Source: CAXNKG01 sp964202965 (GTDB lineage: Bacteria; Acidobacteriota; Vicinamibacteria; Vicinamibacterales; UBA2999). Taken from it: DNA of 61,328 bases. Each line of letters opens with the position of its first letter. Position 1 is the first letter of the stretch. Below the pieces are notes generated by a model. That model saw only the letters and a program-made list of their open reading frames with translations. It was not told where the DNA came from and did no database searches. The stretch is from positions 1 to 61,328 of the forward strand of contig CAXNKG010000015.1 of the NCBI GenBank assembly GCA_964202965.1. The letters run 5' to 3'. A program made the position numbers and the translations under genes. Below, one piece after another: positions 51,118-59,925 of the stretch.

Positions 51118-51772
51118 CGGGCCCCGCCGGCGGCTTCCGCGCTTCGCACAAGGCGAGCGCGTCACCCGAGGTGATGAGGCGGACGTCAATGAAGCCGGCG
51201 CGGCGCAGCGCCTCCAGCTGCTCGTCGGCCGTCATGAACAGCGCCGTACTCCGAATCGAGTCGTCCTCCGGCGTCCGGTCGCAGACCACGAACAGCCCCG
51301 ACGGCCAGAGCACACGGAAGATTTCACGATAGAGCGCGGGTACGTGGCGCTTGTGCCGGACTTCGTGCACCGCCTGCATCGATACAGCGCCGTCCCAGGG
51401 ACCCGGAACGGTGCTGGTCCACGAGCTGTTCCTGAAGTCACCCACGACGAATCTCGCGCGGCGAACGTGCGCACCCGCTGCCTGCTCATCGCGATCATGG
51501 GTTCTGAAAAGTCGAAGAGCGTGTACGCGTGGAGCCCGGCACATCGGGACAGGATCTGTTCGGCGAGAAAGCCGGGGCCGGACCCGAGTTCGAGGACGCG
51601 CGCGCCAGCGGGCAGTTGCTGGATGCGCTCGACAATGGCCCGGCGGATGGGGATCCGGTGCGGCCGCCTGCGATCAGCGGCGTTCGCCCATGCCTCGGCT
51701 CCTTCGGGGCTTTGCAGGTCTTCTCCCGTACGGGACGTCTGCGTCAGGATCCGGCCGGTCGGGCTCGGGCAT
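51104..51772 (-). pseudogene. SAM-dependent methyltransferase, frameshifted
   Basis: On the minus strand one frame reads SPEGAEAWANAADRRRPHR, then RVLELGSGPGFLAEQIL, a clean SAM motif I, and runs to about 51478. The rest of the protein (RRARFVVGDFRNSSW, then VLWPSGLFVVCDRTPEDD) is in a different frame, consistent with one missing base near 51470-51480. The natural start is probably the ATG at 51772, 3 bases after the glycosyltransferase stop, but it too is out of frame with the SAM motif, so a second indel is likely. It is the last gene of the glycan operon. Sequencing or assembly errors are possible. Confidence 0.7.
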
Positions 51773-51775
51773 GCC

Positions 51776-53047
51776 TCAGGGCTGCCTCACCAGGGCCAGC
51801 AGCCGCTCGAAACGTCCGAGGACGGCGTCCCACCCGCAATGCTGCCTGACGTACCGGCGGCCGCTTTCGCCCAGCCGCTGGCGGAGACGCGCGTCACCCA
51901 TCAGCAACTTCATTCCTTCGACAAACTCCTCGCGCGTGGCGTAGACGAGTCCCCCATTGCCGCGTCGGCAGTGATCGACGGCGGCCGGATTGCGCGCGGT
52001 CGCGAGCACTGGCGTTCCCACCGCAAAGCTCTCCAGCACCGCCGTGCCGAGGAGGTCGGTTGCGTCCGGAGCCAAAGTCACCTCGGCGGCTTCGCAGGCC
52101 ACCATCCGTTCGCGGTCGGGGAGAATCCCCGCCATTCGCACAAAGCGAGGCTCTGGCACCGTCATGAGTTTCACGCCCATGAGCACGAGCGGCGTGTCGC
52201 CGTTCCCGGAGGCGTAGGCGTCGAAGTACTCGAGCATCTCCTCAGTGCCGTTGTCCGGTTGCACCCGGCCGCTGTACAGCACGAATGGCCCATAAAGGCG
52301 ATGACGCCGGCGAAACAATACGCCGCGGCCGGCGAGATAGGACTCGGGTTCCTCGACAGTCTCCGGCGCCGATGCCTCGTGGTCCTCGGACTCTGGCTCG
52401 TCGGACGGATCCTGCTGGTGCTGGGGGTATGACTGCTGTGCCGGGACGTCGACCCCTGCGCCGACGAACTCCTCGTTGACCGGCACGCGCAGGTAGCTGC
52501 GGACAACCAATCGCTCGGACGACGAGAGGTAGCCGACCGCCCTGACGGCGCGAAACACGTCGTGCCAGATTCCGTACCGCAGGACCGGGTCGATCTGGAC
52601 GTGCGGGAACAGGACACTTCGATCGCCTGCCACCTCCACACCAAAGACCGTCGTTGCGTGGTACAGGGAAAAAAAGAGGACCGCGTCGTACGTGCGGTGA
52701 TGGCGCTTGAGATGGTCGATCAATCCCGGCGCATTCGGACCGAGCTGCCGGACCCACTCACGCTCGTCTTCCCGGCCGTGTGGCATGCCGGCCATCTCAC
52801 TCGAGAGCCGGCGAAACGCCTCCGCGTTGTGCGGCTGAGTGACCGCGAAGCGCCGCACCAGGACGCCGCGCACCCGGTCGGTCCCTTCCGAGAATTCATT
52901 GGCCCACGTCTGCGGGTCGCGCGCGCACGTCGTCAGCACCTCGGCATGGTGACGGCCGCCGACATGCTCGGCGAGCAGGCGGCACGCGTGCTCGGCACCA
53001 GACGCGACGTCGGCGCCGTAGCGGGGTGTCACGAACGCCAGCTTCAT
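51776..53047 (-). CDS. glycosyltransferase, GT4-like
   Basis: This 423-residue GT-B glycosyltransferase begins MKLAFVTPRYGADVASGAEH. The donor-binding half has VLYSGRVQPDNGTEEMLEYF and ATDLLGTAVLESFAVGTPVL, the GT4-type ExFGxxxxE-like region. An acidic, Gln/Glu-rich insert of about 35 residues (PQHQQDPSDEPESEDHEA) separates the two halves. It is a tandem paralogue of the next gene (shared LTTCARD..TW.NEF). Its start overlaps that gene's stop by four bases. It probably adds a sugar to a lipid-linked or surface glycan. Confidence 0.85.
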   Translation of the reverse strand: MKLAFVTPRYGADVASGAEHACRLLAEHVGGRHHAEVLTTCARDPQTWANEFSEGTDRVRGVLVRRFAVTQPHNAEAFRRLSSEMAGMPHGREDEREWVRQLGPNAPGLIDHLKRHHRTYDAVLFFSLYHATTVFGVEVAGDRSVLFPHVQIDPVLRYGIWHDVFRAVRAVGYLSSSERLVVRSYLRVPVNEEFVGAGVDVPAQQSYPQHQQDPSDEPESEDHEASAPETVEEPESYLAGRGVLFRRRHRLYGPFVLYSGRVQPDNGTEEMLEYFDAYASGNGDTPLVLMGVKLMTVPEPRFVRMAGILPDRERMVACEAAEVTLAPDATDLLGTAVLESFAVGTPVLATARNPAAVDHCRRGNGGLVYATREEFVEGMKLLMGDARLRQRLGESGRRYVRQHCGWDAVLGRFERLLALVRQP

Positions 53048-54339
53048 GCCGTTGCCTCCGGCGCAGCGCCCGCGGGCAGTCCGGCGACGACGTCGATGGC
53101 CGGAGGACGGTCGGGCCGCCGCCGGGCAAACCAGCCTGGCAGCGGTTCCATCACGCTGGTGCGTGGAAAGGATCTCAATCGATCGAACATGGTCAGGTAC
53201 TTATTTTCGATGACGGACCAACTGTACTGCGCATCGAAGTACTGGCGCCCGCGTCGTCCGAGTTCGGCGGACGCCGCGGGGTCGTCGAGCAGGCGGCCGA
53301 GCATGGTCTCGAAGTCGCCGAAGTGCTCGTAACACATCCCGGCGCCGCTGCGGCGGCTCTGGCCCAGCAGCACGTCACAGCGCGCGTTTGCCAGGACGGG
53401 ACGGCCGAGCGCCCATGCCTCCAGCGCCACCATCGAGAGGCTTTCATAGAATGACGGCATCACGAGCGCCTCCGCCGCGGCCAGCACGTCGAACTTGTCC
53501 TGATCGGCAACATACCCGAGATGGCGGATTCGCGGGTGATCTGGAATCGGCATGGCGGCCGTCCCTATCAGCACGAGATCGACCGGGCGCCGGGCGGAGT
53601 CGACGTAGCGGCGAAAGAAGTCGAACAGCTCCGCGCATCCCTTGTTCTCGTCGATGCGCCCGACGTAGAGGAGAAACGGTCTTTGCAGGCCGAACGTCGC
53701 GCGTGCCCTCGCCGCATCGACGGCTGCCGGGATGGCCGACCCGACTCCCACGACGACACCGGGGACCGACTGATTGTGCGAGACGGCCTGGATGGCCGCC
53801 TGCTCTTCCAACGAGTTGTACATGATGGCGCGTACTCCCCGGAACACAGGCTGAAACAGCGACAGGCCCAGCGCCGGTTCCCGCTCCGCAGTCGGTACGA
53901 GCACGGCTCGGTCGGAGACGGCCCGCGCCCCGTAAAACGTCTGGTGATACCGCATGCTGAACAGGAGCACGAACTCAAACTCGTCGCGCGCGTGCCGCAG
54001 CCGCGAGAGCAAGCCAGGGCTCACCGGCCCCTGGCTCTCGAGCCAGTCGAGCTCCTCCTGCAGGGTGTGCGCGCGCGCGAAGACACGCCGCGACCGGATG
54101 CCGAAGTCGCGCACGTCCCGTTCGCGGGCGACGGGAAAGCGCTCGACGGTTATGCCATGGACGGTGGCGTTGCCAGCCGGGAACTCGTTCCGCCACGTGA
54201 GGTAGTCGCGTGCGCAGGTCGTGAGGACGCGCACATCGAAATGCGGGGAGAGCCGCTCGGCAATGTACCGTGCGTGCAACTCGGCACCTCCGTTGATGTC
54301 CGCGCCGTAACGCTGAACGACGACGGCGAGACGGCTCAA
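53044..54339 (-). CDS. glycosyltransferase, GT4-like (paralogue)
   Basis: This 431-residue GT-B protein begins with VVVQRYGADINGGAELHARY and shares VLTTCARDYLTWRNEFPAG with its neighbour. The donor site has FLLYVGRIDENKGCAELFDF and ALVMPSFYESLSMVALEAWA, which is the canonical GT4 FxESxxxxxxE pattern. It ends with a Pro/Arg-rich tail. Its ATG overlaps the stop of the Arg-rich protein gene by four bases. The linked sugar and acceptor are unknown. Confidence 0.9.
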   Translation of the reverse strand: MSRLAVVVQRYGADINGGAELHARYIAERLSPHFDVRVLTTCARDYLTWRNEFPAGNATVHGITVERFPVARERDVRDFGIRSRRVFARAHTLQEELDWLESQGPVSPGLLSRLRHARDEFEFVLLFSMRYHQTFYGARAVSDRAVLVPTAEREPALGLSLFQPVFRGVRAIMYNSLEEQAAIQAVSHNQSVPGVVVGVGSAIPAAVDAARARATFGLQRPFLLYVGRIDENKGCAELFDFFRRYVDSARRPVDLVLIGTAAMPIPDHPRIRHLGYVADQDKFDVLAAAEALVMPSFYESLSMVALEAWALGRPVLANARCDVLLGQSRRSGAGMCYEHFGDFETMLGRLLDDPAASAELGRRGRQYFDAQYSWSVIENKYLTMFDRLRSFPRTSVMEPLPGWFARRRPDRPPAIDVVAGLPAGAAPEATA

Positions 54340-55364
54340 TCGGTGGGATCGCCCTCGGAATCGGGCGGTGCCGCATGCAACTCCGCCGTCGGCGCTGCGC
54401 CCGGGGCGTCCGGTGGCGCCTCGTCGGGCGTGGCAGCCCCTGTGACATCGGGTCCGGCCTCAGCGCCGGGTGTGTGCTCGACCTGGCTCGACGGCTGCAG
54501 CGCCAATGGCGCAGGCATCCCCTCCGGCCCGCCGAATGAACCGCGCCGCCCGCGGCGGCGTCGCCTGCGCCGGCGCGTCGTCTCGGCCGATCCCTCGGCG
54601 GCAGGCGGCTCGGGCACCCCGCCAGGCTCGGTCATGGCTGTTGGTGCAGGCGCTGCGGGCGATTCCACCGGCCGAGGGGCGGACCGCATGGTGGGGGCGA
54701 CCCCCTCCATGCTCCGGACGCGCCGATCGTTGAAATCCACGCGTCCGTTCAATGACTCCACGCGCATCGTCAACGACTGGACGTCCAGGCTCAGTCGTGC
54801 AATCTCCGTTACCAGGCGCTGCACGACTTCGTAGTGCAGCGCATTCCACTCGGCTTGTTGCCGCTCGCGCTCAGCTTCGCGCGTCGCCGTTTCCACATTC
54901 AGCTTTGCCTGGAGATGGAGCGCGCGAATCAGCGGGTTCGGGTTAAAGAAGAGCTTGAGGAGCGGATTGAGCAGCCGCCGGATGAATCGCATCAGTCCGC
55001 GGTGCGAGTCGTAAATCGTCGTGTCTTCAAAGGTGTAGATCGGCTCGCTCGACGCCTTGGCGGGCGTGGCCTGGCCTGTGGACCCAGCCCCGCGGCGAAG
55101 TGCATCGATGAGCGACGGCTTGATCGCACGAGGATCGAGGATGGACTCCAGCTTCCGCGCCGCCAGATCCTGGATCTGCTGCGTGGAGAAGTCGACGCCC
55201 TGCCGCTGGGCGATGCGTGAACGGATGTCGCGCATGATCTGCTCGACGTCCACCTGGTCGCGAGGCGGACTCTGCGGCGGCGGCGGCCGGCGATCGGAGC
55301 CGCGCCGGTCGGGGCCGCGACGGCCTCGGAAGTGTCCCCGCCGTCTTTCCTGGTTATGATCCAT
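54336..55364 (-). CDS. Arg-rich protein of unknown function in a glycan operon
   Basis: This 342-residue protein has a basic, disordered start (RRRGHFRGRRGPDRRGSDRR). A conserved-looking segment follows (VDVEQIMRDIRSRIAQRQG, then FEDTTIYDSHRGLMRFIRRL) and a coiled-coil region lies at about 155-225. After this come a ten-residue Arg-rich patch and an acidic Pro/Ala-rich tail. Similar VDVEQIMRDIR-type openings occur in proteins near glycosyltransferases, from memory. It may scaffold or bridge the enzymes, which is inference. No enzymatic motif is present. Confidence 0.6.
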   Translation of the reverse strand: MDHNQERRRGHFRGRRGPDRRGSDRRPPPPQSPPRDQVDVEQIMRDIRSRIAQRQGVDFSTQQIQDLAARKLESILDPRAIKPSLIDALRRGAGSTGQATPAKASSEPIYTFEDTTIYDSHRGLMRFIRRLLNPLLKLFFNPNPLIRALHLQAKLNVETATREAERERQQAEWNALHYEVVQRLVTEIARLSLDVQSLTMRVESLNGRVDFNDRRVRSMEGVAPTMRSAPRPVESPAAPAPTAMTEPGGVPEPPAAEGSAETTRRRRRRRRGRRGSFGGPEGMPAPLALQPSSQVEHTPGAEAGPDVTGAATPDEAPPDAPGAAPTAELHAAPPDSEGDPTD

Positions 55365-55366
55365 CG

Positions 55367-56491
55367 TCAGTACTTTCTAAACAGAGGACCCCACTCGGTC
55401 CGCATGAACGCGCGGATCCGCGACCGGCCGATGGTGGGGTACCAGAAACCATCGTGATACAGATTCGAGGCAAACGGCGCCCAGACCATCAGCGGTGAGT
55501 GCAGCAGGAGGCGCTCGAACGGACGCAGAAAACCGCGCCGAAGCATCTGATCGCCCCAGATGACGAGCGATCGGCGCGTCGTAAACCCGAAGTTCTCCCC
55601 CGAGACGTCGTCGCCGACGAGTTCGATGTCCCGCGGGTCCGCGATGCCGAGGCCGCGTTCGTGCGCCATCCTCAGGAAGGGGATCGAGAGCGGATCGAAA
55701 CCCATCAGGCGCGCGGCAATCGCGTCGATGGCGACCGAGTCCGACGCCGCCAGCAGCACGTTCGTCACGCGCGGGATCATCGTCCGCGGCCCCGCACCGT
55801 CCCCGGAGATGGTGCCGTCCATCGCGGTGAAGATTGCCGGATGGAGCTCCTGCTGCATATATAGCAGGTCGACCAGCACCTCGTGCATGTACTTGTGCGC
55901 GTAATGCCGAACCTCGCGGAGCAGCCCGCCGAACGAGTTCTTGACGGAACCGGTCATGACGGCATGGCCGTGCGTCTTCACCGTGGGCAGATGCACGATC
56001 TGCTTTCCCGGATACATCGCGGGAATCTGGATACCTTCGGGAAAAATCTGGTTCAGCTTGAGGAGCGGGCTCTTGAACTGATAGACGCGCCACTCCACCT
56101 CGGTCAACGGCGTAAAGGTCAGGCCGTGCCGCTGCAGGACGGGCTCCCAGCGGTTGTTCCGGCATCCCTCGCGTGGCTCGGTGACGACCGTCTTGTTTTC
56201 GATCGGGATGAGCCGCGCCGGATTGAACCCGTCGGCCAGCATCTTCGTCGCGACCCCATCGACCTGCCACGGCTGGGACGAGCATGCGGGAAAATACTTC
56301 GTCCAGGAGAGGTTCAGTTTGAGCAGCGTGTCGCGGTCTTGTGACAGGACAGTCCGGTAGCCTGCGAGGTCCATCACGCGGGCGTAGTCGTCGATGACCG
56401 TCTCCGGCCGCGTACGAACCACAGCCACGCGGGCCGTCCTCCGACGGGTCTCTCGGGTTGGTGTCTCCGGTGCGTCGAGGACGACAGGCAT
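55367..56491 (-). CDS. DUF362 family protein
   Basis: This 374-residue protein begins MPVVLDAPETPTRETRRRTA; the DUF362 core is visible. Landmarks are VAVVRTRPETVIDDYARVMD, LLKLNLSWTKYFPACSSQPW (near 70), IVHLPTVKTHGHAVMTGSVKNSFG and LLAASDSVAIDAIAARLMGFD. No ferredoxin cluster domain is fused. The function of DUF362 is unsettled. The ATG at 56491 overlaps the upstream transferase stop by one base; a longer open frame upstream only shadows that gene. It is co-transcribed with the glycan genes. Confidence 0.85.
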   Translation of the reverse strand: MPVVLDAPETPTRETRRRTARVAVVRTRPETVIDDYARVMDLAGYRTVLSQDRDTLLKLNLSWTKYFPACSSQPWQVDGVATKMLADGFNPARLIPIENKTVVTEPREGCRNNRWEPVLQRHGLTFTPLTEVEWRVYQFKSPLLKLNQIFPEGIQIPAMYPGKQIVHLPTVKTHGHAVMTGSVKNSFGGLLREVRHYAHKYMHEVLVDLLYMQQELHPAIFTAMDGTISGDGAGPRTMIPRVTNVLLAASDSVAIDAIAARLMGFDPLSIPFLRMAHERGLGIADPRDIELVGDDVSGENFGFTTRRSLVIWGDQMLRRGFLRPFERLLLHSPLMVWAPFASNLYHDGFWYPTIGRSRIRAFMRTEWGPLFRKY

Positions 56492-57408
56492 CACAGGCCC
56501 AGGGGCGAATACATCAAGAGCACGACCGTGGCGGCCCACAGCGCCACACAGGCGAGCAGGGGCGGATCGGTGGTCAGCATGGCCGCGGGATCCCCGCCAC
56601 CGCGTTTCTGGTGCACTAGATAGAGATATCGGAAGATCCCGTAGAGCACAAACGGGATTGTGAGGCCGAGATAGCCGGTTCCCAGGCGCTCGGCTGTCTC
56701 GGCACTGGTGGCAAACACGGCGTAGGCAATGACCGTCGAGGCCGTGACGACGGCGATCATCTGATCGAGCAGGTACGGTGAATATTCGCCCAGGCTTCGG
56801 CGGTGCTGACCGGCGTCGTCGCCGAGGAGCATCAGTTCGTGGCGCCTCTTGCTCAGGGCAAGAAACAGCGCGAGCAGCGTGGTGCACGTCAACAGCCAGG
56901 GCCCGATCGGCACGTCCACGGCTGCGGCGCCGGCGCCCGCGCGCAGCACAAACCCTCCGGCGACCGTCAGGACATCGACGATGACGATGTGCTTGAGGAC
57001 GGTGGAGTAGAGGACGAGCAGCGAGGCATACGCAATCGCGTAGGCGGCGAAGGGGACCCCGATGACGGTGGCCAGCGCTATCGCGCCTGTCCCGATCACG
57101 GAAGCGGCCGCCACTGCCGTTCCCACCGGCAGTGCCCCGGACGTGATCGGGCGGGCCTGCTTCAGGGGGTGAAGGCGGTCGACTTCGCGATCCCAGATGT
57201 CATTGACGAGGTATATCCCGCCCGACAGGGCGCAAAAGATGGCGAAGGCCGCAGTGGCGGAGCCAATGGCGCCCGGGTCGAGCAGTCGCCCCCCGAAAAT
57301 CAGGCCGGCAAAGAGCAGCAGGTTCTTCGTCCACTGTTCGGGACGAAGCGACGCCGCGAGAAGCGCGATGGCCGATGGCCCGGCCCCGCGGCGCGATTCC
57401 ACGATCAC
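56491..57408 (-). CDS. UbiA-family transferase, decaprenyl-phosphate phosphoribosyltransferase-like
   Basis: This 305-residue protein with eight or nine membrane helices shows SLRPEQWTKNLLLFAGLIFG at the start and NDIWDREVDRLHPLKQARPI, the NDxxDxxxD prenyl-phosphate/Mg site. DPPR-synthase relatives move phosphoribose onto polyprenyl phosphate, and the RPxQWxKN start and HPxKxxRPI favour that subgroup over quinone UbiA. It could supply a lipid-linked pentose to the two glycosyltransferases downstream. Its substrate assignment is inference. The STAS gene ends 6 bases upstream of its start. Confidence 0.85.
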   Translation of the reverse strand: MIVESRRGAGPSAIALLAASLRPEQWTKNLLLFAGLIFGGRLLDPGAIGSATAAFAIFCALSGGIYLVNDIWDREVDRLHPLKQARPITSGALPVGTAVAAASVIGTGAIALATVIGVPFAAYAIAYASLLVLYSTVLKHIVIVDVLTVAGGFVLRAGAGAAAVDVPIGPWLLTCTTLLALFLALSKRRHELMLLGDDAGQHRRSLGEYSPYLLDQMIAVVTASTVIAYAVFATSAETAERLGTGYLGLTIPFVLYGIFRYLYLVHQKRGGGDPAAMLTTDPPLLACVALWAATVVLLMYSPLGL

Positions 57409-57414
57409 GTCGCG

Positions 57415-57768
57415 TCAGACGCTGGCGGACGACGAGAAACTGCGCACCGCATCGGCTTCGGTCTCGTAAGTTTCGAACACCGTCAACAGTTTGGTGATCG
57501 AGAGAAGATCGGTGATGCGCTTCGTCAGGCTCAGGAGCTTGAGGCTCCCCCCCTGGCGGCTCACCGTCGTGTACGTCCGGACGATTTCACCGAGCCCGGC
57601 GCTGTCGATGTAGGGCACGCCGGCCAGATTGAGCACCAGCTTCCTCTTGCCCTGCAACACCAGGCTGTTCACCTTGTCCTTGAGCACTTCATCGCCCTCT
57701 CCAAGCGTCATCCGACCCTGCAAGTCGAGGATCGTGACTTCGCCTGCGGAGCGTTCGTCAATCTGCAT
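57415..57768 (-). CDS. STAS-domain anti-sigma factor antagonist
   Basis: This 117-residue SpoIIAA/RsbV-like protein has the strand VTILDLQGRMTLGEG and the phospho-acceptor region VPYIDSAGLGEIVRTY (Ser near 58). In the family it is phosphorylated by an anti-sigma kinase and, when dephosphorylated, releases a sigma factor. No kinase or sigma gene is adjacent. Placement 6 bases before the UbiA-type gene suggests control of, or co-expression with, the glycan operon. A UUCG-capped hairpin lies directly upstream. Confidence 0.92.
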   Translation of the reverse strand: MQIDERSAGEVTILDLQGRMTLGEGDEVLKDKVNSLVLQGKRKLVLNLAGVPYIDSAGLGEIVRTYTTVSRQGGSLKLLSLTKRITDLLSITKLLTVFETYETEADAVRSFSSSASV

Positions 57769-57788
57769 GAATTCCCTCAGCGTCAGAC

Positions 57789-57818
57789 GACAGATCAGAC
57801 CCGAAGGTCTGACCTGTC
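57789..57818 (-). other. 13-bp RNA hairpin with UUCG tetraloop
   Basis: On the minus strand GACAGGTCAGACC pairs with GGTCTGATCTGTC (one G-U) around TTCG. It sits in the 93-base gap between the zinc-ribbon gene stop and the STAS start. Without a U-run it is not a classic terminator; it may stabilise an mRNA end or be a dispersed repeat (the GTCTGA core is shared with 35986-36004). Confidence 0.65.
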
Positions 57819-57861
57819 TGGATGTGATGTTGGTGGCGAGAGGCGCGGCGTGCGCGGCGAT

Positions 57862-58170
57862 CTAGACGCCGCCGGCGCAGGCGAATTTCTTCTGCTGGAA
57901 GCATTCCTTGCAGAAGACCGGTCGTCCCTGCGTGGGACGAAACGGCACCGTCGTGTCCTTGCCGCACGCCGAACACTGGGTGTGCGTCTCCACCCGCTCC
58001 CGCGGGGCCGAGCCCACGGTCATCCGGGTTGCACGCTTGGCCTTGCAGTTCTTACACCGCTTCGGCTCGTTCTTGAACTGCTTGTCCGCGAAGAAAAGCT
58101 GTTCGCCCGCCGTCCAGATGAACTCCGTGCCGCAGTCCACGCACCTGAGACTCTTGTCTTGGAACTCCAT
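57862..58170 (-). CDS. zinc-ribbon protein
   Basis: This 102-residue protein has four CxxC pairs: CVDC, CKNC, CSAC and CKEC. They would form two zinc-binding units. The first part (LRCVDCGTEFIWTAGEQLFF) matches the probable zinc-ribbon family zf-trcl, and the second (FRPTQGRPVFCKECFQQKK) the CxxC-x17-CxxC type. These proteins often accompany RNA-related genes. It follows rpsU by 37 bases on the same strand and probably shares its promoter. Confidence 0.88.
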   Translation of the reverse strand: MEFQDKSLRCVDCGTEFIWTAGEQLFFADKQFKNEPKRCKNCKAKRATRMTVGSAPRERVETHTQCSACGKDTTVPFRPTQGRPVFCKECFQQKKFACAGGV

Positions 58171-58207
58171 CGGTCGCCACCTCGTGCTCGTCCCTCACGC
58201 CGGCGCG

Positions 58208-58405
58208 CTATTCCGCTTCGCGTCGGAGTTTCTTCCGGTTCCGCTTCCGCGCGAGGGCTTGTTTCGCCCGCCGCTTGTCGCCCGGTTTCAGATAAAAGGA
58301 GTGCTTCTTGATGTCCTTGATGATGTCCTCTTGCTGCACCTTGCGCTTGAAGCGTCGGAGGGCGCTCTCAATCGACTCGCCCTCCTGGAGCTTGACTTCA
58401 GCCAC
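58208..58405 (-). CDS. rpsU: 30S ribosomal protein S21
   Basis: This 65-residue protein begins (GTG) AEVKLQEGESIESALRRFKR and ends with the basic tail LARKRNRKKLRREAE, the standard S21 length. It helps the 30S subunit bind mRNA. The GTG at 58405 was chosen because S21 homology begins there; a GTG at 58426 would add seven atypical residues. GAGGGGG lies 12 bases upstream. It has its own strong promoter at 58498-58526. Confidence 0.95.
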   Translation of the reverse strand: MAEVKLQEGESIESALRRFKRKVQQEDIIKDIKKHSFYLKPGDKRRAKQALARKRNRKKLRREAE

Positions 58406-58453
58406 GCTTAAAAAACACCCCCTCACCGGCCTTCTGTACTGCCTGTAACGGCC

Positions 58454-58469
58454 TTCGACATTCGTCGAA
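58454..58469 (-). other. hairpin in the rpsU leader
   Basis: TTCGAC (58454-58459) and GTCGAA (58464-58469) form a perfect 6-bp stem with a 4-base loop in the roughly 90-base leader of rpsU. Ribosomal protein leaders often carry autoregulatory folds; no known class is recognised here. Confidence 0.4.
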
Positions 58470-58497
58470 CATGCTAGGCTATCATGGGCAGGCGCGG

Positions 58498-58526
58498 ATT
58501 CTAGGCGCTCGGCGGGCCCACGTCAA
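58498..58526 (-). promoter_or_regulatory. sigma-70 promoter of rpsU
   Basis: On the minus strand TTGACG (58526-58521) and TAGAAT (58503-58498) are separated by exactly 17 bases; each box matches 5/6. It is located about 95 bases upstream of the rpsU start. Confidence 0.7.
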
Positions 58527-58647
58527 CGAAATTAAGCGGCAAAACCCGCCAGTTCTGCACCCCTTGGTGAGCCGTTCACGTGGCAGCCGGCGACGGTCCA
58601 AATCGGTCAGCAAGTCGTTATCCGCCAGCTAATTACCCTCCTTTCGT

Positions 58648-59925
58648 ATGAAGATTCTCGTGATCGGCAGCGGCGCCCGTGAGCACGCCATCGCCTGGAA
58701 GCTTGCGGCGGAGCGAAGCGTCACCGAGGTGGTGTGCGCGCCAGGGAATCCGGGTATTGCGCCTCTGGCGCGCTGCCTGCCGGCATCCGTGGGCGATCCG
58801 GCGGCCCTTCTAGCGGTTGCCGCCCGTGAACGGGTCGACCTCACGGTTGTCGGGCCCGAGCTGCCCTTGAGCCTGGGTGTCGTCGACCTCTTCACTGCAG
58901 AGGGCCGTCCCATTGTGGGTCCGACAAAGGCGGCGGCGGCGCTGGAGTCCAGCAAGTCGTTCGCGAAGGACGTGATGGATCGGTTCCACGTCCCTACCGC
59001 GCGCTTCGAGACCTGCGATAGCGCGCAGGCGGCGCAGGCGGCCATTGCCTCCGGACGGCTTGGCTATCCGCTCGTGCTCAAGGCCGACGGCCTCGCCGCC
59101 GGCAAGGGCGTCGTCATTGCGCCGGACCGGAGTACGGCCGAGGCCGCGGTCCGCGAAATGATGGTCGAACGCCGCTTCGGCGACGCGGGGGCCCGCGTCG
59201 TGCTGGAAGAGTTCCTGGTCGGTGAAGAAGCCTCTTATTTCGTGCTCGCCGACGGAACGGATTTCGTTCCCCTGTCGTCGGCACAGGATCACAAGCGCAT
59301 CTTCGACAACGATCAGGGGCCGAATACCGGCGGGATGGGCGCGTTTGCGCCAAGCCCGCTCATGACGACGGAGATCGAAGAACGCGTGCATGCCGAGATC
59401 GTCCAACCCGTGCTGCACGGCATGGCGAACGACGGGAATCCATTCCGGGGGTTCCTGTACGTCGGCCTGATGCTCACGGCGACCGGCCCGAAAGTCGTCG
59501 AGTTCAACGTGCGTCTGGGAGATCCGGAGGCGCAGGTGTTACTGCCGCGGCTCGACGAGGATCTTTCGTGGCTCCTGGGCGCCGCCGCCACCGGGGCCTT
59601 GCCGACGCGGGCTGCGAAATTCCGGCGCGAGCCGCACGTCGGAATCGTGCTGGCGTCGGCCGGCTACCCGGACACCGCGGCGACCGGCACTCCCATCAGC
59701 GGGATCGAGGAGGCGTCGGCGGTCGCTGGAGCTCTGGTGTTCCATGCGGCCACCGCGCGGCAGGGCAAACAGCTCGTGACGGCGGGAGGCCGCGTGTTGA
59801 CCGTGGTCGGCCGCGGGGCGTCGTATCCGCAGGCGATCGAAACGGCGTATGCGGCCGCCGGGCGGATCCGATTCGACGGCATGCAGCTGCGGCGTGACAT
59901 CGGCCGAAAGGCGCTGGACTCATGA
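58648..59925 (+). CDS. purD: phosphoribosylamine-glycine ligase (GAR synthetase)
   Basis: This 425-residue ATP-grasp enzyme of purine synthesis starts MKILVIGSGAREHAIAWKL. It shows PTKAAAALESSKSFAKDVM, LKADGLAAGKGVVIA (ATP loop), SSAQDHKRIFDNDQGPNTGG and VEFNVRLGDPEAQVLLPRL. All core motifs are intact and length is standard. No strong ribosome site is seen before the ATG. The stop overlaps the mtaB start by four bases. Confidence 0.97.
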   Translation: MKILVIGSGAREHAIAWKLAAERSVTEVVCAPGNPGIAPLARCLPASVGDPAALLAVAARERVDLTVVGPELPLSLGVVDLFTAEGRPIVGPTKAAAALESSKSFAKDVMDRFHVPTARFETCDSAQAAQAAIASGRLGYPLVLKADGLAAGKGVVIAPDRSTAEAAVREMMVERRFGDAGARVVLEEFLVGEEASYFVLADGTDFVPLSSAQDHKRIFDNDQGPNTGGMGAFAPSPLMTTEIEERVHAEIVQPVLHGMANDGNPFRGFLYVGLMLTATGPKVVEFNVRLGDPEAQVLLPRLDEDLSWLLGAAATGALPTRAAKFRREPHVGIVLASAGYPDTAATGTPISGIEEASAVAGALVFHAATARQGKQLVTAGGRVLTVVGRGASYPQAIETAYAAAGRIRFDGMQLRRDIGRKALDS

